From Arachnia rubra (GTDB lineage Bacteria > Actinomycetota > Actinomycetes > Propionibacteriales > Propionibacteriaceae): 64,000 nt of DNA. The stretch spans positions 1,116,001-1,180,000 of the forward strand of contig NZ_AP024463.1 in NCBI RefSeq assembly GCF_019973735.1. Direction: 5' to 3'. The position numbers and the translations under genes were made by a program. The notes under the pieces are model-generated. The model had not been told where the DNA came from, ran no database searches, and saw only the letters and a list, made by a program, of their open reading frames with translations. Shown here in pieces: positions 1 to 9,000 of the stretch; the first letter of the stretch is position 1, and every line of letters starts with the position of its first letter.

Positions 1-345
1 GCCCTCATCCACGCCGCCAAGGTGCTCGACGGCGATCTCGGCCTGGCTGGAGACGAGCGGGTCGGTGTCGCGATCGTCCGCAAGTCTGTGGTGGAGCCGC
101 TGCGCTGGATCGCCGAGAACGGTGGTGAGGCCGGTTACGTGATCACCTCCAAGGTCGCGGGGCTGGAGCCGGGTCAGGGGTACAACGCCCGCACCGGTGT
201 GTACGAGAACCTCATTGAGGCCGGCGTCATCGACCCGGTAAAGGTGACCCGTTCCGCGCTGGCCAATGCCGCATCCATCGCCTCCCTGCTGCTCACCACG
301 GAGACCCTCGTGGTGGAGAAGAAGGAAGACGAAGAGGACAAGTGA
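1..345 (+). CDS. groEL: Chaperonin GroEL, C-terminal end (5' end outside window)
   Basis: Only the last ~114 residues are present; the reading frame is open to base 1. The segment contains the GroEL equatorial-domain end, with [20 protein letters not shown] and [20 protein letters not shown], which form part of the ATP-binding equatorial domain in the folding ring. Odd: the tail ends in an acidic and basic run (EKKEDEEDK) instead of the Gly-Gly-Met repeats typical of the housekeeping GroEL, or the His-rich tail of many actinobacterial GroEL1 proteins. A strong hairpin follows at once, so the transcript ends here. Identification as GroEL is secure; which paralogue it is cannot be decided. Confidence 0.95.
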   Translation, partial: ALIHAAKVLDGDLGLAGDERVGVAIVRKSVVEPLRWIAENGGEAGYVITSKVAGLEPGQGYNARTGVYENLIEAGVIDPVKVTRSALANAASIASLLLTTETLVVEKKEDEEDK

Positions 346-360
346 GCTGAATCCTCTTTG

Positions 361-394
361 AGGGGGCTCCAGGGCAGTGATCCTGGAGCCCCCT
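361..394 (+). terminator. Hairpin terminator after groEL
   Basis: A perfect 13-bp stem (AGGGGGCTCCAGG / CCTGGAGCCCCCT) with an 8-base loop lies 16 bases after the groEL stop. There is no strict T-run, only a T-rich stretch (tgtgtttt) further on, as is usual in high-GC actinobacteria. Confidence 0.85.
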
Positions 395-513
395 CAATGT
401 GTTTTCACAAGGGATTTTGCCGCTGGTTCGGGTGCATGCGCCGACGGAGCTTCCGACAGCCTTTGGTAGAAAAATAGAAGTAAGTGTCATCCAATTGGAC
501 GACTTGTGACTAA

Positions 514-527
514 TGGAAGCGCTCTCA
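514..527. promoter_or_regulatory. CebR-like LacI-family operator upstream of first beta-helix gene
   Basis: TGGAAGCGCTCTCA differs by two bases from the palindrome TGGGAGCGCTCCCA known as the operator of the cellobiose regulator CebR in Streptomyces. The same element with its 3' flank (GCGCTCTCATAAGTTG) recurs before the second paralogue at 2120-2140, so it is conserved within the window. CATAAG at 526-531 could serve as a -10 with TTGTGA at 504-509 as -35, placing the operator inside the promoter; that placement is inference. The remaining leader (346-607) holds the groEL hairpin and no other gene I can support. Confidence 0.7.
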
Positions 528-607
528 TAAGTTGACGTCAATGACTCAACGGTGAATCATCTTCATCGCTGGTCGGACCGCATGTTCCCTACCGAGCGGA
601 GCTCAGA

Positions 608-2008
608 ATGTCCATCAGTCGTCGCAGCATCCTGGCCACTGCAGTTGCGCTACCCGCGGTAAGCCTGCTGGCAGGTGCACCTGCTGCATCGGCGCGGTCG
701 CGCAGAACCTTCTATCTTGCCGAGAATGGCAACGATGAGGCTGCCGGCACCTCCACTGACGCGCCCTGGAAATCCATCGACCGGGTCAACAAGGCCATGG
801 CCGAGGGGGATATCGCGTATGGCGACACCATATTGTTCCAGCGTGGTCAGCGTTTCTACGGGGAGTTCCCCAGTCTGCCGGACCCCTCCGGTGATGAGCG
901 GCTGACGTTTGGCGCCTATGGCAAGGGTGATCGCCCCCAGATCATGGGGTACAAGGTGCTGAACAAACGTGAGGCCTGGTCGAAGGCCGGCGCGAACCTC
1001 TGGCAGATCTACCTGGGAGATGCCAACAACTACTTCGGGAACACCTCCTCGACGGAGGAACGTGGGGGCAACGTCGGCCTGCTACGCCTGAACAACAACC
1101 TGCACGGCAATAAGAAGGCATCTGTGGCCGAGCTCAAGGCCGACTGGGACTTCCACTCGGACTCGACCACCAAGGTGTTGACCATCTGCATCCCAGAGAA
1201 TCCGACCGGCTACGGTGATCTCCGTGTCGCCGTCGACGGCCGCATCTTCCAGGCCAGGTCGAACACCACCATTCAGGGCCTCGACCTGATTGGTTGTGGC
1301 GGCCATGGAATCCAGGTGGTGGGCGCCTCTGGGGTCCGCATCTTCAACAACCGCGTCCGCCAGATCGGCGGCAGCGAGCTGATCGGCTACAGCGTCCCCA
1401 ACACGCGCTACGGCAATGGCATCGAGATGTGGATCGGCAGCAGCGACGTGATGGTGGAGAGCAACATCATCTATGACGTCTACGACGTCGCTGTCACCCT
1501 TCAGGGCGAGCAGGAGAACGACTTCATCGGATGGAAGAACGTCCACGTGAAGAACAATCGGATCACACGCTGCAGCCAGTCCTTCGAGGTGTGGTCACGC
1601 GGGAACAACCTGAGCTCCGGCGCCGGGTATGTGAACTGCTCCTTCACCGGCAACAACTGCACCGATGCGGGCATCGGCAGCTGGGGCTACGAGGCCCGTC
1701 CGAACAAGGACGAGGGCGGTGTGCACCTGCTTGCTTACAACGAGGAGCTCCCCATGGAGCTATCCATCACGGGGAACCGGTTCATTGGGGCTAAGAATGC
1801 CTACATGTACCGTCTGACTGAGGGTAAGTCTCGGATGGTCATCGACAACAACGAGATCGAGCTGGCCGCGGGGCAGCGTCTCCAGCAGCCGCGTCCCCCG
1901 GAGAAGCAGGAGCAGCGGGAAGAGACCATCGAACAGCATGAGGCGTGGTCGGACGCGACTGGATTCGACAAGAACAGCACCTTCAAGATCGCTGGATCCA
2001 ACAACTGA
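608..2008 (+). CDS. Tat-exported right-handed beta-helix protein (copy 1)
   Basis: 466 aa. The N-terminus has a twin-arginine signal (SRRSILA, hydrophobic stretch, then an A-S-A cleavage site near residue 30), so the protein is folded inside the cell and exported; no anchor is seen. The middle (about residues 200-400) carries repeated short Asn/Gly-rich strands (NNRVRQIGG, ESNIIYDVYDV, KNNRITRCS, TGNRFIGA, DNNEIEL) typical of pectate-lyase-like parallel beta-helices that bind or cleave polysaccharides. No catalytic residues can be assigned. The start is set by GCGGAG 7-10 bases upstream and by alignment with copy 2. It is alone in its transcript, between a CebR-like operator and a hairpin. 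Substrate unknown; a plant or microbial polysaccharide is a guess from fold and operator. Confidence 0.85.
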   Translation: MSISRRSILATAVALPAVSLLAGAPAASARSRRTFYLAENGNDEAAGTSTDAPWKSIDRVNKAMAEGDIAYGDTILFQRGQRFYGEFPSLPDPSGDERLTFGAYGKGDRPQIMGYKVLNKREAWSKAGANLWQIYLGDANNYFGNTSSTEERGGNVGLLRLNNNLHGNKKASVAELKADWDFHSDSTTKVLTICIPENPTGYGDLRVAVDGRIFQARSNTTIQGLDLIGCGGHGIQVVGASGVRIFNNRVRQIGGSELIGYSVPNTRYGNGIEMWIGSSDVMVESNIIYDVYDVAVTLQGEQENDFIGWKNVHVKNNRITRCSQSFEVWSRGNNLSSGAGYVNCSFTGNNCTDAGIGSWGYEARPNKDEGGVHLLAYNEELPMELSITGNRFIGAKNAYMYRLTEGKSRMVIDNNEIELAAGQRLQQPRPPEKQEQREETIEQHEAWSDATGFDKNSTFKIAGSNN

Positions 2009-2020
2009 ATCGTGGGCCTG

Positions 2021-2050
2021 GTGGGGCGCGTTCTCCGAAGCGCGCCCCAC
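2021..2050 (+). terminator. Hairpin terminator after copy 1
   Basis: Perfect 10-bp inverted repeat GTGGGGCGCG / CGCGCCCCAC with a 10-base loop, 12 bases after the stop codon at 2008. Confidence 0.85.
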
Positions 2051-2119
2051 TGGTCATGCTGCGAAAGTCTCGCGAAAAGGTATCGCGGCGGTGTCGGCCA
2101 TTCGGTTGACTTGAGTTGC

Positions 2120-2133
2120 TGGGAGCGCTCTCA
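2120..2133. promoter_or_regulatory. CebR-like LacI-family operator upstream of second beta-helix gene
   Basis: TGGGAGCGCTCTCA matches the CebR operator palindrome TGGGAGCGCTCCCA at 13 of 14 positions. It lies 80 bases before the start of the second paralogue, with the same downstream flank (ATAAGTTG) as the site at 514-527. CATAAG at 2132-2137 overlaps the operator and could be the -10 element. Confidence 0.75.
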
Positions 2134-2212
2134 TAAGTTGGCATAAATGCCCGGCAGAGAGCCTTTCGTTGCCGGTAGCACCGCAGATATCTTCTACTGA
2201 GCGGAGCCTCGA

Positions 2213-3583
2213 ATGTCCATTAGTCGTCGCCGTATTCTTGCCACGGCCGCAGCCTTGCCTGCCGTCTCACTCCTAGGAGGTGTTTCCGTAGCTTCCGCCG
2301 CTGGCGGCAAGACCTATTACGTCGCAGAGGACGGTAATGATAAAGCCGATGGCACCTCGGAAGGTGCCCCCTGGCAGTCCATCAACCGGGTCAATGAGGC
2401 CTTTGTCAAAGGGCAGATTGTCCATGGCGATAGCGTTCTCTTCAAGCGTGGTCAGCGTTTCTATGGTGAATTCCTCAGGCTGAGGAATGTTCAAGGCGGT
2501 GATGGTATCCTCACCATTGGAGCTTACGGCACTGGCGAGGCTCCGCAGATCCTAGGGTACAAGATTCTCAATAAGGCCGATGCCTGGCAGTCGGCCGGAA
2601 ACAACCTGTGGCAGATCAATCTGGGGGATACCAATAACTACACTGGCAATACCTCGTCGGATGAAAGCAAGCGAGGCAATGTCGGCCAGCTGTGGGTCAA
2701 TGGCGAGCACCACCTCAATAAGGTGGGTTCCCTGGGCGAGCTGAAGTCCGACTGGGATTTCTACTCGGATCATAGTTCGAAGTCCCTGACCGTACGAGCT
2801 CCGAAGAATCCTGCCGAGGTCGGTGAGATCCTGGTCGCGGTCGATGGAAACCTCGTTGATGCCTATTCGGTATCCAACGTCACGGTTCAGGATCTCGACC
2901 TGGTCGGTACCGGTGGCCACGGGGTGAGCATCCATGGGCAGTGCTCTGGCATCAAGATCCTCAACAATAAGATCCGCCAAATCGGTGGCAGCTACACCCC
3001 GCTTAAAAGCGGCTGGATTCGTTATGGGAATGGCATCCAGGTCTGGATTGGCAACAGCGATGTGCTGGCAGAGGGCAATACCATTGAGGATGTCTTCGAT
3101 GTCGCAACCACCATGCAGGGGCCGCAGGAGGGCAATCTCCTGGGCTGGAAGAGCGTGCACTACAAGAACAATCACATCACGCGCTGCAGCCAGTCCTTCG
3201 AGGTGTGGGCGACTGGCTCCAACCGTGGGTCGGGTGCCGGGTACCAAGACTGCTCCTTCACCGGCAATGACTGCTCCGATGCAGGTGTCGGCTGGGGATA
3301 TGAGGCTCGCACGAACAAGGATGAGGGTGGTGTGCATCTTCTTTCCTATGCCGAGGATCTGCCGATGGACCTGAAGGTCACTGGGAATCGTTTCATCGGT
3401 GCTCAGAATGCCTACATGTATCGCTCGCCACAGGGCAAGTCGCAAATGGTCATCGACAACAATGAAATCCAGCTTAAGGCGGGACAGAAGCTGCAGCAGC
3501 AGCGCTCTGAGACCATCGAGCAGCATGAGGCGTGGTCGGGCGCGACAGGATTCGACAAGAGCAGCACCTTCAAGATTGCCTGA
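2213..3583 (+). CDS. Tat-exported right-handed beta-helix protein (copy 2)
   Basis: 456 aa, a close paralogue of the gene at 608-2008: same Tat motif (SRRRILA), same A-S-A cleavage region, and shared blocks such as LFKRGQRFYGEF, CSQSFEVW, TNKDEGGVHLL and the C-terminus HEAWSGATGFDKSSTFKIA. The central region again shows beta-helix strands (NNKIRQIGG, KNNHITRCS, TGNRFIGA, DNNEIQLKAG). It uses visibly more A/T-ending codons (aat, gat, att) than copy 1, suggesting a different history or long independent drift. GCGGAG before the ATG is kept. It has its own operator and terminator, so the two are separate transcripts under probably shared control. Confidence 0.85.
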   Translation: MSISRRRILATAAALPAVSLLGGVSVASAAGGKTYYVAEDGNDKADGTSEGAPWQSINRVNEAFVKGQIVHGDSVLFKRGQRFYGEFLRLRNVQGGDGILTIGAYGTGEAPQILGYKILNKADAWQSAGNNLWQINLGDTNNYTGNTSSDESKRGNVGQLWVNGEHHLNKVGSLGELKSDWDFYSDHSSKSLTVRAPKNPAEVGEILVAVDGNLVDAYSVSNVTVQDLDLVGTGGHGVSIHGQCSGIKILNNKIRQIGGSYTPLKSGWIRYGNGIQVWIGNSDVLAEGNTIEDVFDVATTMQGPQEGNLLGWKSVHYKNNHITRCSQSFEVWATGSNRGSGAGYQDCSFTGNDCSDAGVGWGYEARTNKDEGGVHLLSYAEDLPMDLKVTGNRFIGAQNAYMYRSPQGKSQMVIDNNEIQLKAGQKLQQQRSETIEQHEAWSGATGFDKSSTFKIA

Positions 3584-3606
3584 TCGGGTCATTCGATCGT
3601 GAAAAT

Positions 3607-3640
3607 GAGCGGGGCGCATTCGGGTGAATGCGCCCCGCTC
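3607..3640 (+). terminator. Hairpin terminator after copy 2
   Basis: Perfect 15-bp stem GAGCGGGGCGCATTC / GAATGCGCCCCGCTC with a 4-base loop, then gttta. It also lies downstream of the convergent GH125 gene and may work in both directions. Confidence 0.9.
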
Positions 3641-3708
3641 GTTTATGGCGTGAAAGAGATATCTAGGTTGTGCCAGATATCGGCTGAATTGTGACTATGA
3701 GATCGTTT

Positions 3709-5067
3709 TCAATAATGTGATTTGAAGCCTGGTGACGGGTTTCTCATCCAAGATCGCTGGCTGAGGGCCGGACGCGGATAGGACGCGATGTCCAGCGCCA
3801 GCTCGCAGAACATCGCGTTCGCCCAGGAGAACCAGGGCCGGGTGAAATGCGCCGGGTCGCTGGCGTCGACGCTCTCATGCATCCACCCGGTGCCTCCGGT
3901 GCTGTCTATCAGCATGCGCAGCGCCGCTGACTTCTCCGCCGGGTCGATCGCGGTCAGGCCGGCGACGGCGACCGCGATCGGCCAGACGTGACCGGGCGGG
4001 GTGTGCGGGGAACCGACGCCACGCAGCCGGGGGGCCGTCACGAAGTGGGGGTTCGCCTCTGATAGCACCCGGCGACGGGTGGCCTGATACAAGGGACCGC
4101 CGGCCTCCATGACCCCCAGGTAGGGCAGTCCGAGCAGGGACGGCAGATTGGCGTCGTCCATGAACAGCTGCCCGCCCATGCCGTTGACCTCATAGGCCAG
4201 GTGGGGTTCTGGGCGCCGGATCATCCCATGGGCGCCGATGCCCTCTTCGATGCTGGAGGCCAGGTCCAGGACCCGGGCCTTGAGGGGATTGCGGCCCAGC
4301 AGGGGCGCGAGGTGACCGAGGGTGCTGGCGAAGAACGCGTTCCCGGGGATGTTGAAGCCGAGCTGGCAGGCGTCGTCGCTGGGCCGGAAGGCTTGAAACA
4401 CCAGCCCGCACTCCCGGGTGAGGGGGCCACGGCCCTCGCGCACCAGGGTGTCCGAGGCGGGGGCGCCGGGACGCGTGAACCGATAGGTGCTCTTCGCCTC
4501 ATGATGTTGTTCGGTCTCGGCGACATCCAGGATGACCTCCAGCGCTGCCCAGAATTCCGGGGTCTGCCAGCTGCGGCAGCCGAGTGCGTCCAGGCGGGCT
4601 GCCAGGTCGAGGGGGAAGGCCAGCGAGTCGAGTTCCCACTTACGTTCCCAGACCCACGGCCCCTGGGGTGGTAGGTCCTCGTCCCAGCGGTTGCCGTCCG
4701 GCGTCCGGTTGAAGGCATTGGCGTAGGGGTCGGTCAGGATCATCCGCCAGTGGCGTCTAAGCAGGCTGGCAGCCACCCCGGCCAGCTTCGGGAAATCCGG
4801 GACCAGGCGTAGCAGAGGCGCCAGCTGCAGGCAGGAGTCCCGCAACCACATGGCGGGTATGTCGCCGGTGATGACCCAGGTCTCCTCGCCGGGAGCTCCC
4901 AGGTCGATCGTGGTGGTGGCGGTGCCAGCCAGCAACCGGGCGGTTATCTCTGCCGCGCGTTCGTGCCCGGTCGCCCGCGCGACCCGCGTCCGGACCTCCT
5001 CAAGGAGCCAGCCGGGCAGCAGCAGTGGCCGCTGGGTGGGTTTCCCGACCGGAGCTCCCCAGCTCAC
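3709..5067 (-). CDS. GH125 exo-alpha-1,6-mannosidase
   Basis: 452 aa from a GTG start that overlaps the upstream stop (GTGA, 5064-5067); GTG at 5070 is an alternative. No signal peptide, so it acts in the cytoplasm. GH125 family features: GDIPAMWLRDS near the N-terminus, WVWERKWELDSLAFP, FQAFRPSDDAC, PGNAFF, and MDDANLPSLLGLPYLG. Known family members are metal-independent inverting exo-alpha-1,6-mannosidases that trim mannan or N-glycan oligosaccharides. It is the last gene of the DeoR-GH4-GH38-phosphodiesterase-GH125 operon, and length fits the family (~430-450 aa). Family assignment is strong; exact linkage is from family knowledge. Confidence 0.9.
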   Translation of the reverse strand: MSWGAPVGKPTQRPLLLPGWLLEEVRTRVARATGHERAAEITARLLAGTATTTIDLGAPGEETWVITGDIPAMWLRDSCLQLAPLLRLVPDFPKLAGVAASLLRRHWRMILTDPYANAFNRTPDGNRWDEDLPPQGPWVWERKWELDSLAFPLDLAARLDALGCRSWQTPEFWAALEVILDVAETEQHHEAKSTYRFTRPGAPASDTLVREGRGPLTRECGLVFQAFRPSDDACQLGFNIPGNAFFASTLGHLAPLLGRNPLKARVLDLASSIEEGIGAHGMIRRPEPHLAYEVNGMGGQLFMDDANLPSLLGLPYLGVMEAGGPLYQATRRRVLSEANPHFVTAPRLRGVGSPHTPPGHVWPIAVAVAGLTAIDPAEKSAALRMLIDSTGGTGWMHESVDASDPAHFTRPWFSWANAMFCELALDIASYPRPALSQRSWMRNPSPGFKSHY

Positions 5068-6083
5068 CACTCGAAGGCCAAGTTCCTCGTCGGGCCCACC
5101 GACGGGATGTCGATGGTAAGACCCACCTCGTGCTCCGGGTGCCACGCGCCGCCGGTCACACCCAGCAGCTCCAGCAGCAGCGGCGTCACCTCGTGACTGT
5201 AGAGGGCCTTCGGAAGCCCATCCGCCAGGAACCGGACCGGCAGCTCCAGCGGACGGCCGAAGCTGTGCAAGATCAGGAATGAGCGCCGCACGTCCACCTC
5301 GTCCTCGCCGTGGCCGCCCTCTGGTTTGTGGCCGTGGTCGGTGGTGACCGTCACCAGCCACTGCTCGTCCAGCGCCTCGTGGCGTTCCGCTACGGCCTTC
5401 ACCAGGGCGCGGACGTGCTCGTCCACCTCGCCGATGGCGCTCCGGTACCCGGGGGAGGCCGCGCCGTCCCGGTGCCCGGCCTCGTCGACCCCCTCGAAGT
5501 AGACGAAGGCCGCGTCCGGCCCCTCGTGGTTCAGCACCTGGCAGGCGTGGCTGCGCACCTCCAGGTCGGCGCTGACGCAGCCACGTGTGAAGTCGCGCGG
5601 GATGAACACCTTGTGCTGCCCGGTGCGCTGCTGGTCGATGCGACGCTGGATCACCGGGCCGAAACTGCCGAGCAGCGCCTCCCAGGTGGCAGCCGCATAG
5701 GTGCGGGCTTTCGGGTTGGCGAAGAAGACCCGCGACAGCACGTCGGGGCATTCAGCCAGCCTGTGCCCGACGAACTCGTTCCACCAGACGTTGTTCTCCT
5801 CATGGGTGGTGCCCGTCAACAGGTTCGACCAGCCAGGGCCGGAGTCTGTGGGCGGGGTCATCCACACCGGCGCGATCAGGCCGCCCCTGATCAGCCGGGC
5901 CAGCGTCGGCGCGGCGGGGGAGGGGTCCTGTAGCATCTCGGGACGGTCCGCCGGTGCGGGCTCTGCGGCGAACCGCGGGTCGGCGGGGTGGTGGGGTTCG
6001 GCGAAGGCGGGATTCGCGGGTATCGCCGAGGGGACGGCGACATCGATCCGCACCCCATCCAGGCCAATCAGCAGAAGTTTCAT
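5064..6083 (-). CDS. Alkaline-phosphatase-superfamily phosphodiesterase / nucleotide pyrophosphatase-like
   Basis: 339 aa. The ATG at 6083 is preceded by GGAGGA at 5-base spacing and overlaps the GH38 stop (ATGA). N-terminal LLLIGLDGVRID supplies the first metal-binding Asp; PPTDSGPGWSNLLTG carries the nucleophile region of type I phosphodiesterases; FVYFEGVDEAGH and TTDHGHKPEGGHGE give the remaining metal ligands. No signal peptide. Family members hydrolyse phosphodiester or phosphomonoester bonds. Sitting between two alpha-mannosidase genes in translationally coupled order, it probably removes a phosphate-linked group from an imported mannose-containing glycan. That substrate is inference; a phosphonoacetate or nucleotide substrate is not excluded. 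Confidence 0.8.
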   Translation of the reverse strand: MKLLLIGLDGVRIDVAVPSAIPANPAFAEPHHPADPRFAAEPAPADRPEMLQDPSPAAPTLARLIRGGLIAPVWMTPPTDSGPGWSNLLTGTTHEENNVWWNEFVGHRLAECPDVLSRVFFANPKARTYAAATWEALLGSFGPVIQRRIDQQRTGQHKVFIPRDFTRGCVSADLEVRSHACQVLNHEGPDAAFVYFEGVDEAGHRDGAASPGYRSAIGEVDEHVRALVKAVAERHEALDEQWLVTVTTDHGHKPEGGHGEDEVDVRRSFLILHSFGRPLELPVRFLADGLPKALYSHEVTPLLLELLGVTGGAWHPEHEVGLTIDIPSVGPTRNLAFEW

Positions 6084-9000
6084 GACTGTCCTCCAGCGGG
6101 TGTGATGCGCAGCGTCAGGATCGTGAATGCCGTCAATGCGACCGGCACCTCCCGGGTGCCGGTGACGTCGACGCGCGGCGGCCACAGGTCCTCGGAGAGG
6201 TCATCCTCCAGCGGATCGACCTCCCGGACGCGGGCCGCGTCGAAGGCCAGGCGCAGAACGCCTGAGGCGGGTCTCCCCGCCCCCTCGTAGAGGCGCATGA
6301 TCACATCGCCGGAGCCGTCCTCGGCGGGCAGCACCGCCTCGATGTGCGCGCCCGGGACCTCCAGGGTCGCCAGCTGGAGCGCGGGAGCATTCACCACGCG
6401 TGGCGGTAGGTTCAGCTCATACCCGGCCCGCGTGGCGGATTCCACGACGGCGTCGAGCAGCAGCGAGAACTGGACCGTGCGCTCCGACTGGTCCGCTTGC
6501 GGATCCGGGAACACCGGGGCGCGCATCAGCGACAGCGACACCTGCGTGCCGGCTCCATCGTGCCCCCGTGGGCTGGTGCGCAGCGGAGCAACGGAATGGC
6601 CGTGGTTGGAGTCATTGATGACGGCGAGTCCGTAGCCGGGTTCCTCCACCAGCAGCCAGCGCCCGGCGGGCACCTCGAAGCGGGCGTAGTCCCAGCTGGT
6701 GTTTTCGTGGACGGGCCGCCTCACATGCCCGAACTGCACCTCGGCGGCGTGCTCGCGGGCCCGCACCGCTAGCGGGAACGCCACTTTCAGCAGGGTCTCG
6801 CGTTCCCGCCAGTCGGCGTGCAGCGTGAAGTCCAGCCGTGGGGAATCGGCATCGAGGGAGACGGTCTGGACGAGGCGGGAGGCGCCCAGGACCCGCGTGA
6901 TCCGCACCTCCGCGCGCAACCCGCCTCCTGCTACGACCTCCATCGCCTCGGCGTCCGGTGCCGCCAGCTCATTGCCGGGGTTCAGGTGGTGACGTTCGAG
7001 GTCCCAGGCATCGAACGCGTTCGGGACGTCCTCGAAGGCGCGCAACCGGATCCCGCCGGTCCCGGGCAGCAACACCTCCCGGCCGCGCACCAGGTCAGTC
7101 AGGGAGCTGATGTTCCCCGCCGCGTCGATCACCGCGCGGAGCCGGGCATTGGCCAGCACCACCGTCTCATCTTCGCGATATGCCACTGCCGGGGCCGTGG
7201 GCTCACGCAAGGCCTGCGCAAGGGGGGTGACCGCCAGTGGCGGGGCGGCTACCAGGCCCAGCCGGCCATCGCCCAGCTCGGTGACCCGCGTCACCTCGTG
7301 ACCCAGGGCATTCAGGACCGCTTCGCCACCGCCACCCAGAGAGGCGACGGCCTCATCAGCCACGGTCCGCACCCCGGCAAGGATCTGTGCGTACTCCTCG
7401 CGGGCCACCCGGTGCACCCACGCGATGGAGCTGCCCGGCAAGATGTCGTGGAACTGGTTCAGCAACACCATCTGCCACAGCCGCTCCAGCCTGGCCGCGG
7501 GGAAACGCTCCCGCGGGATGCCGGCCAGCAGCGCCAGGACCCACAGGAACTCAGCTTCTCGCAGCGCATGCTCGCTGCGGCGGTTGCCCTGCTTCATCTC
7601 CAGCTGCGAGGTGAAGACACCGCGGTGGAACTCCAGGTAGAGCTCACCGGCGTGGACCGGCGCATCCGCCCCGTACTCGGCGCGTGCCGCCTCGAAGAAC
7701 GCATCGGGATCGCCCATCGCCACCCGCGGTGCCCCCTCCAGATCGGCCAGGCGCCGGGCCCGCTCCACCATCTCCGCCGTCGGGCCGCCCCCGCCGTCGC
7801 CATACCCGAACGGGATCACCTGATGTGTTGCGACCCCCTTCTCCGCGTAGTTGTCGACGGCCCGCAGATACTCCTGCGAGGTCAGCTCCGAGTCGTAGCA
7901 GTCGACCGGCGGGAAGTGCGTGAAAATCCGGGTGCCGTCGATGCCCTCCCACCACATCGTGGAATGCGGAAGCCGGTTGTGCTGGTTCCATGACAGCTTC
8001 TGGGTGAGGAAACCCCTCATCCCGCACTGGACGGCGATCTGTGGCAGGCTGGCCGGGTAGCCAAACGAGTCGGGCAGCCACAGCGTGCGGCTGCGCACTC
8101 CCAGCTCGCGCTGGAAGTACCTGGTGCCGAGGGCGAACTGTCGGATCAGCGACTCCCCGCCGGGCATGTTTACATCCGGTTCCACCCACATGCCGCCCGA
8201 CGGGAACCACTGCCCGGCATCGACGGCGGCCCTGACGCGGTCGAAGACCTCCGGATGCCGTTCCTGGAGCCAGGCATACTGTTGGGCGCTGGTCGCGGTG
8301 AACCGGAAGTCCGGGTATTCGGCGGCGAGCGCAACCACATTCGAGAAGGTGCGAGCCACCTTCCGGACGGTCTCGCGCACCGGCCACAGCCAGGCCGAGT
8401 CGATATGGGCATGCCCGATCGCCGTCACGTTCAGCGCCGACGCGATTGCCGGAGCCTCAAAGACCGGGGCCAGTGCTGTGCGTGCTCGTCCCGCCGAGCC
8501 GGGCACGTCATGCAGGTCCAGCACGTCGAGCGCCCGCTCCAGGCCCTTGACGATCACCGCGCGCCGGGTGCTGTTCTCCGGGAGGTTCCGTGCCAGGTCC
8601 CACAGCACGTCGAGATCGTGGAACAGGCCCCACAGCTGCTCGTCGCGGATCTGCAATTGGGCCGAGCGGAACTCGTAGACCGGATCCCGCGGCGCCGTCA
8701 GGTGGTCCCCGAGGACAGTCGGCCTGCATCCGTGAGCGAATAGGTCGGGATTCGCGGCGGCTTCCACGAAGAATTCCAGCGGCGTTCCCGGAACAGCCTG
8801 CTCGGTGATGACCGCCGAACGATTCCGGGAGTTGACGGCCTTGATCACCTGCAGGCCGGAGTCGAACAGCAGTCCCTCGCACTGGCCGCCGGGCCAGGCG
8901 TCAGCGAACCCCAGGTTCACCGCCAGGCGCAGCCGCTGCCCGTCGGCTGTGGTGGGGACCTTCCCGGACAGCCGGAACCACCAGGTGCTCCACGCCGCAC

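Noticed and set aside
3697-3712. TGAGATCGTTTTCA, partly like a Zur box
   Set aside because: It lies between two convergent gene ends, overlaps the GH125 stop, and only one half-site matches well.
6818-7993. 391-codon open frame antisense to the GH38 gene
   Set aside because: Low-complexity, Arg/Pro/Gly/His-rich translation typical of high-GC shadow frames; the opposite strand is a secure GH38 gene.
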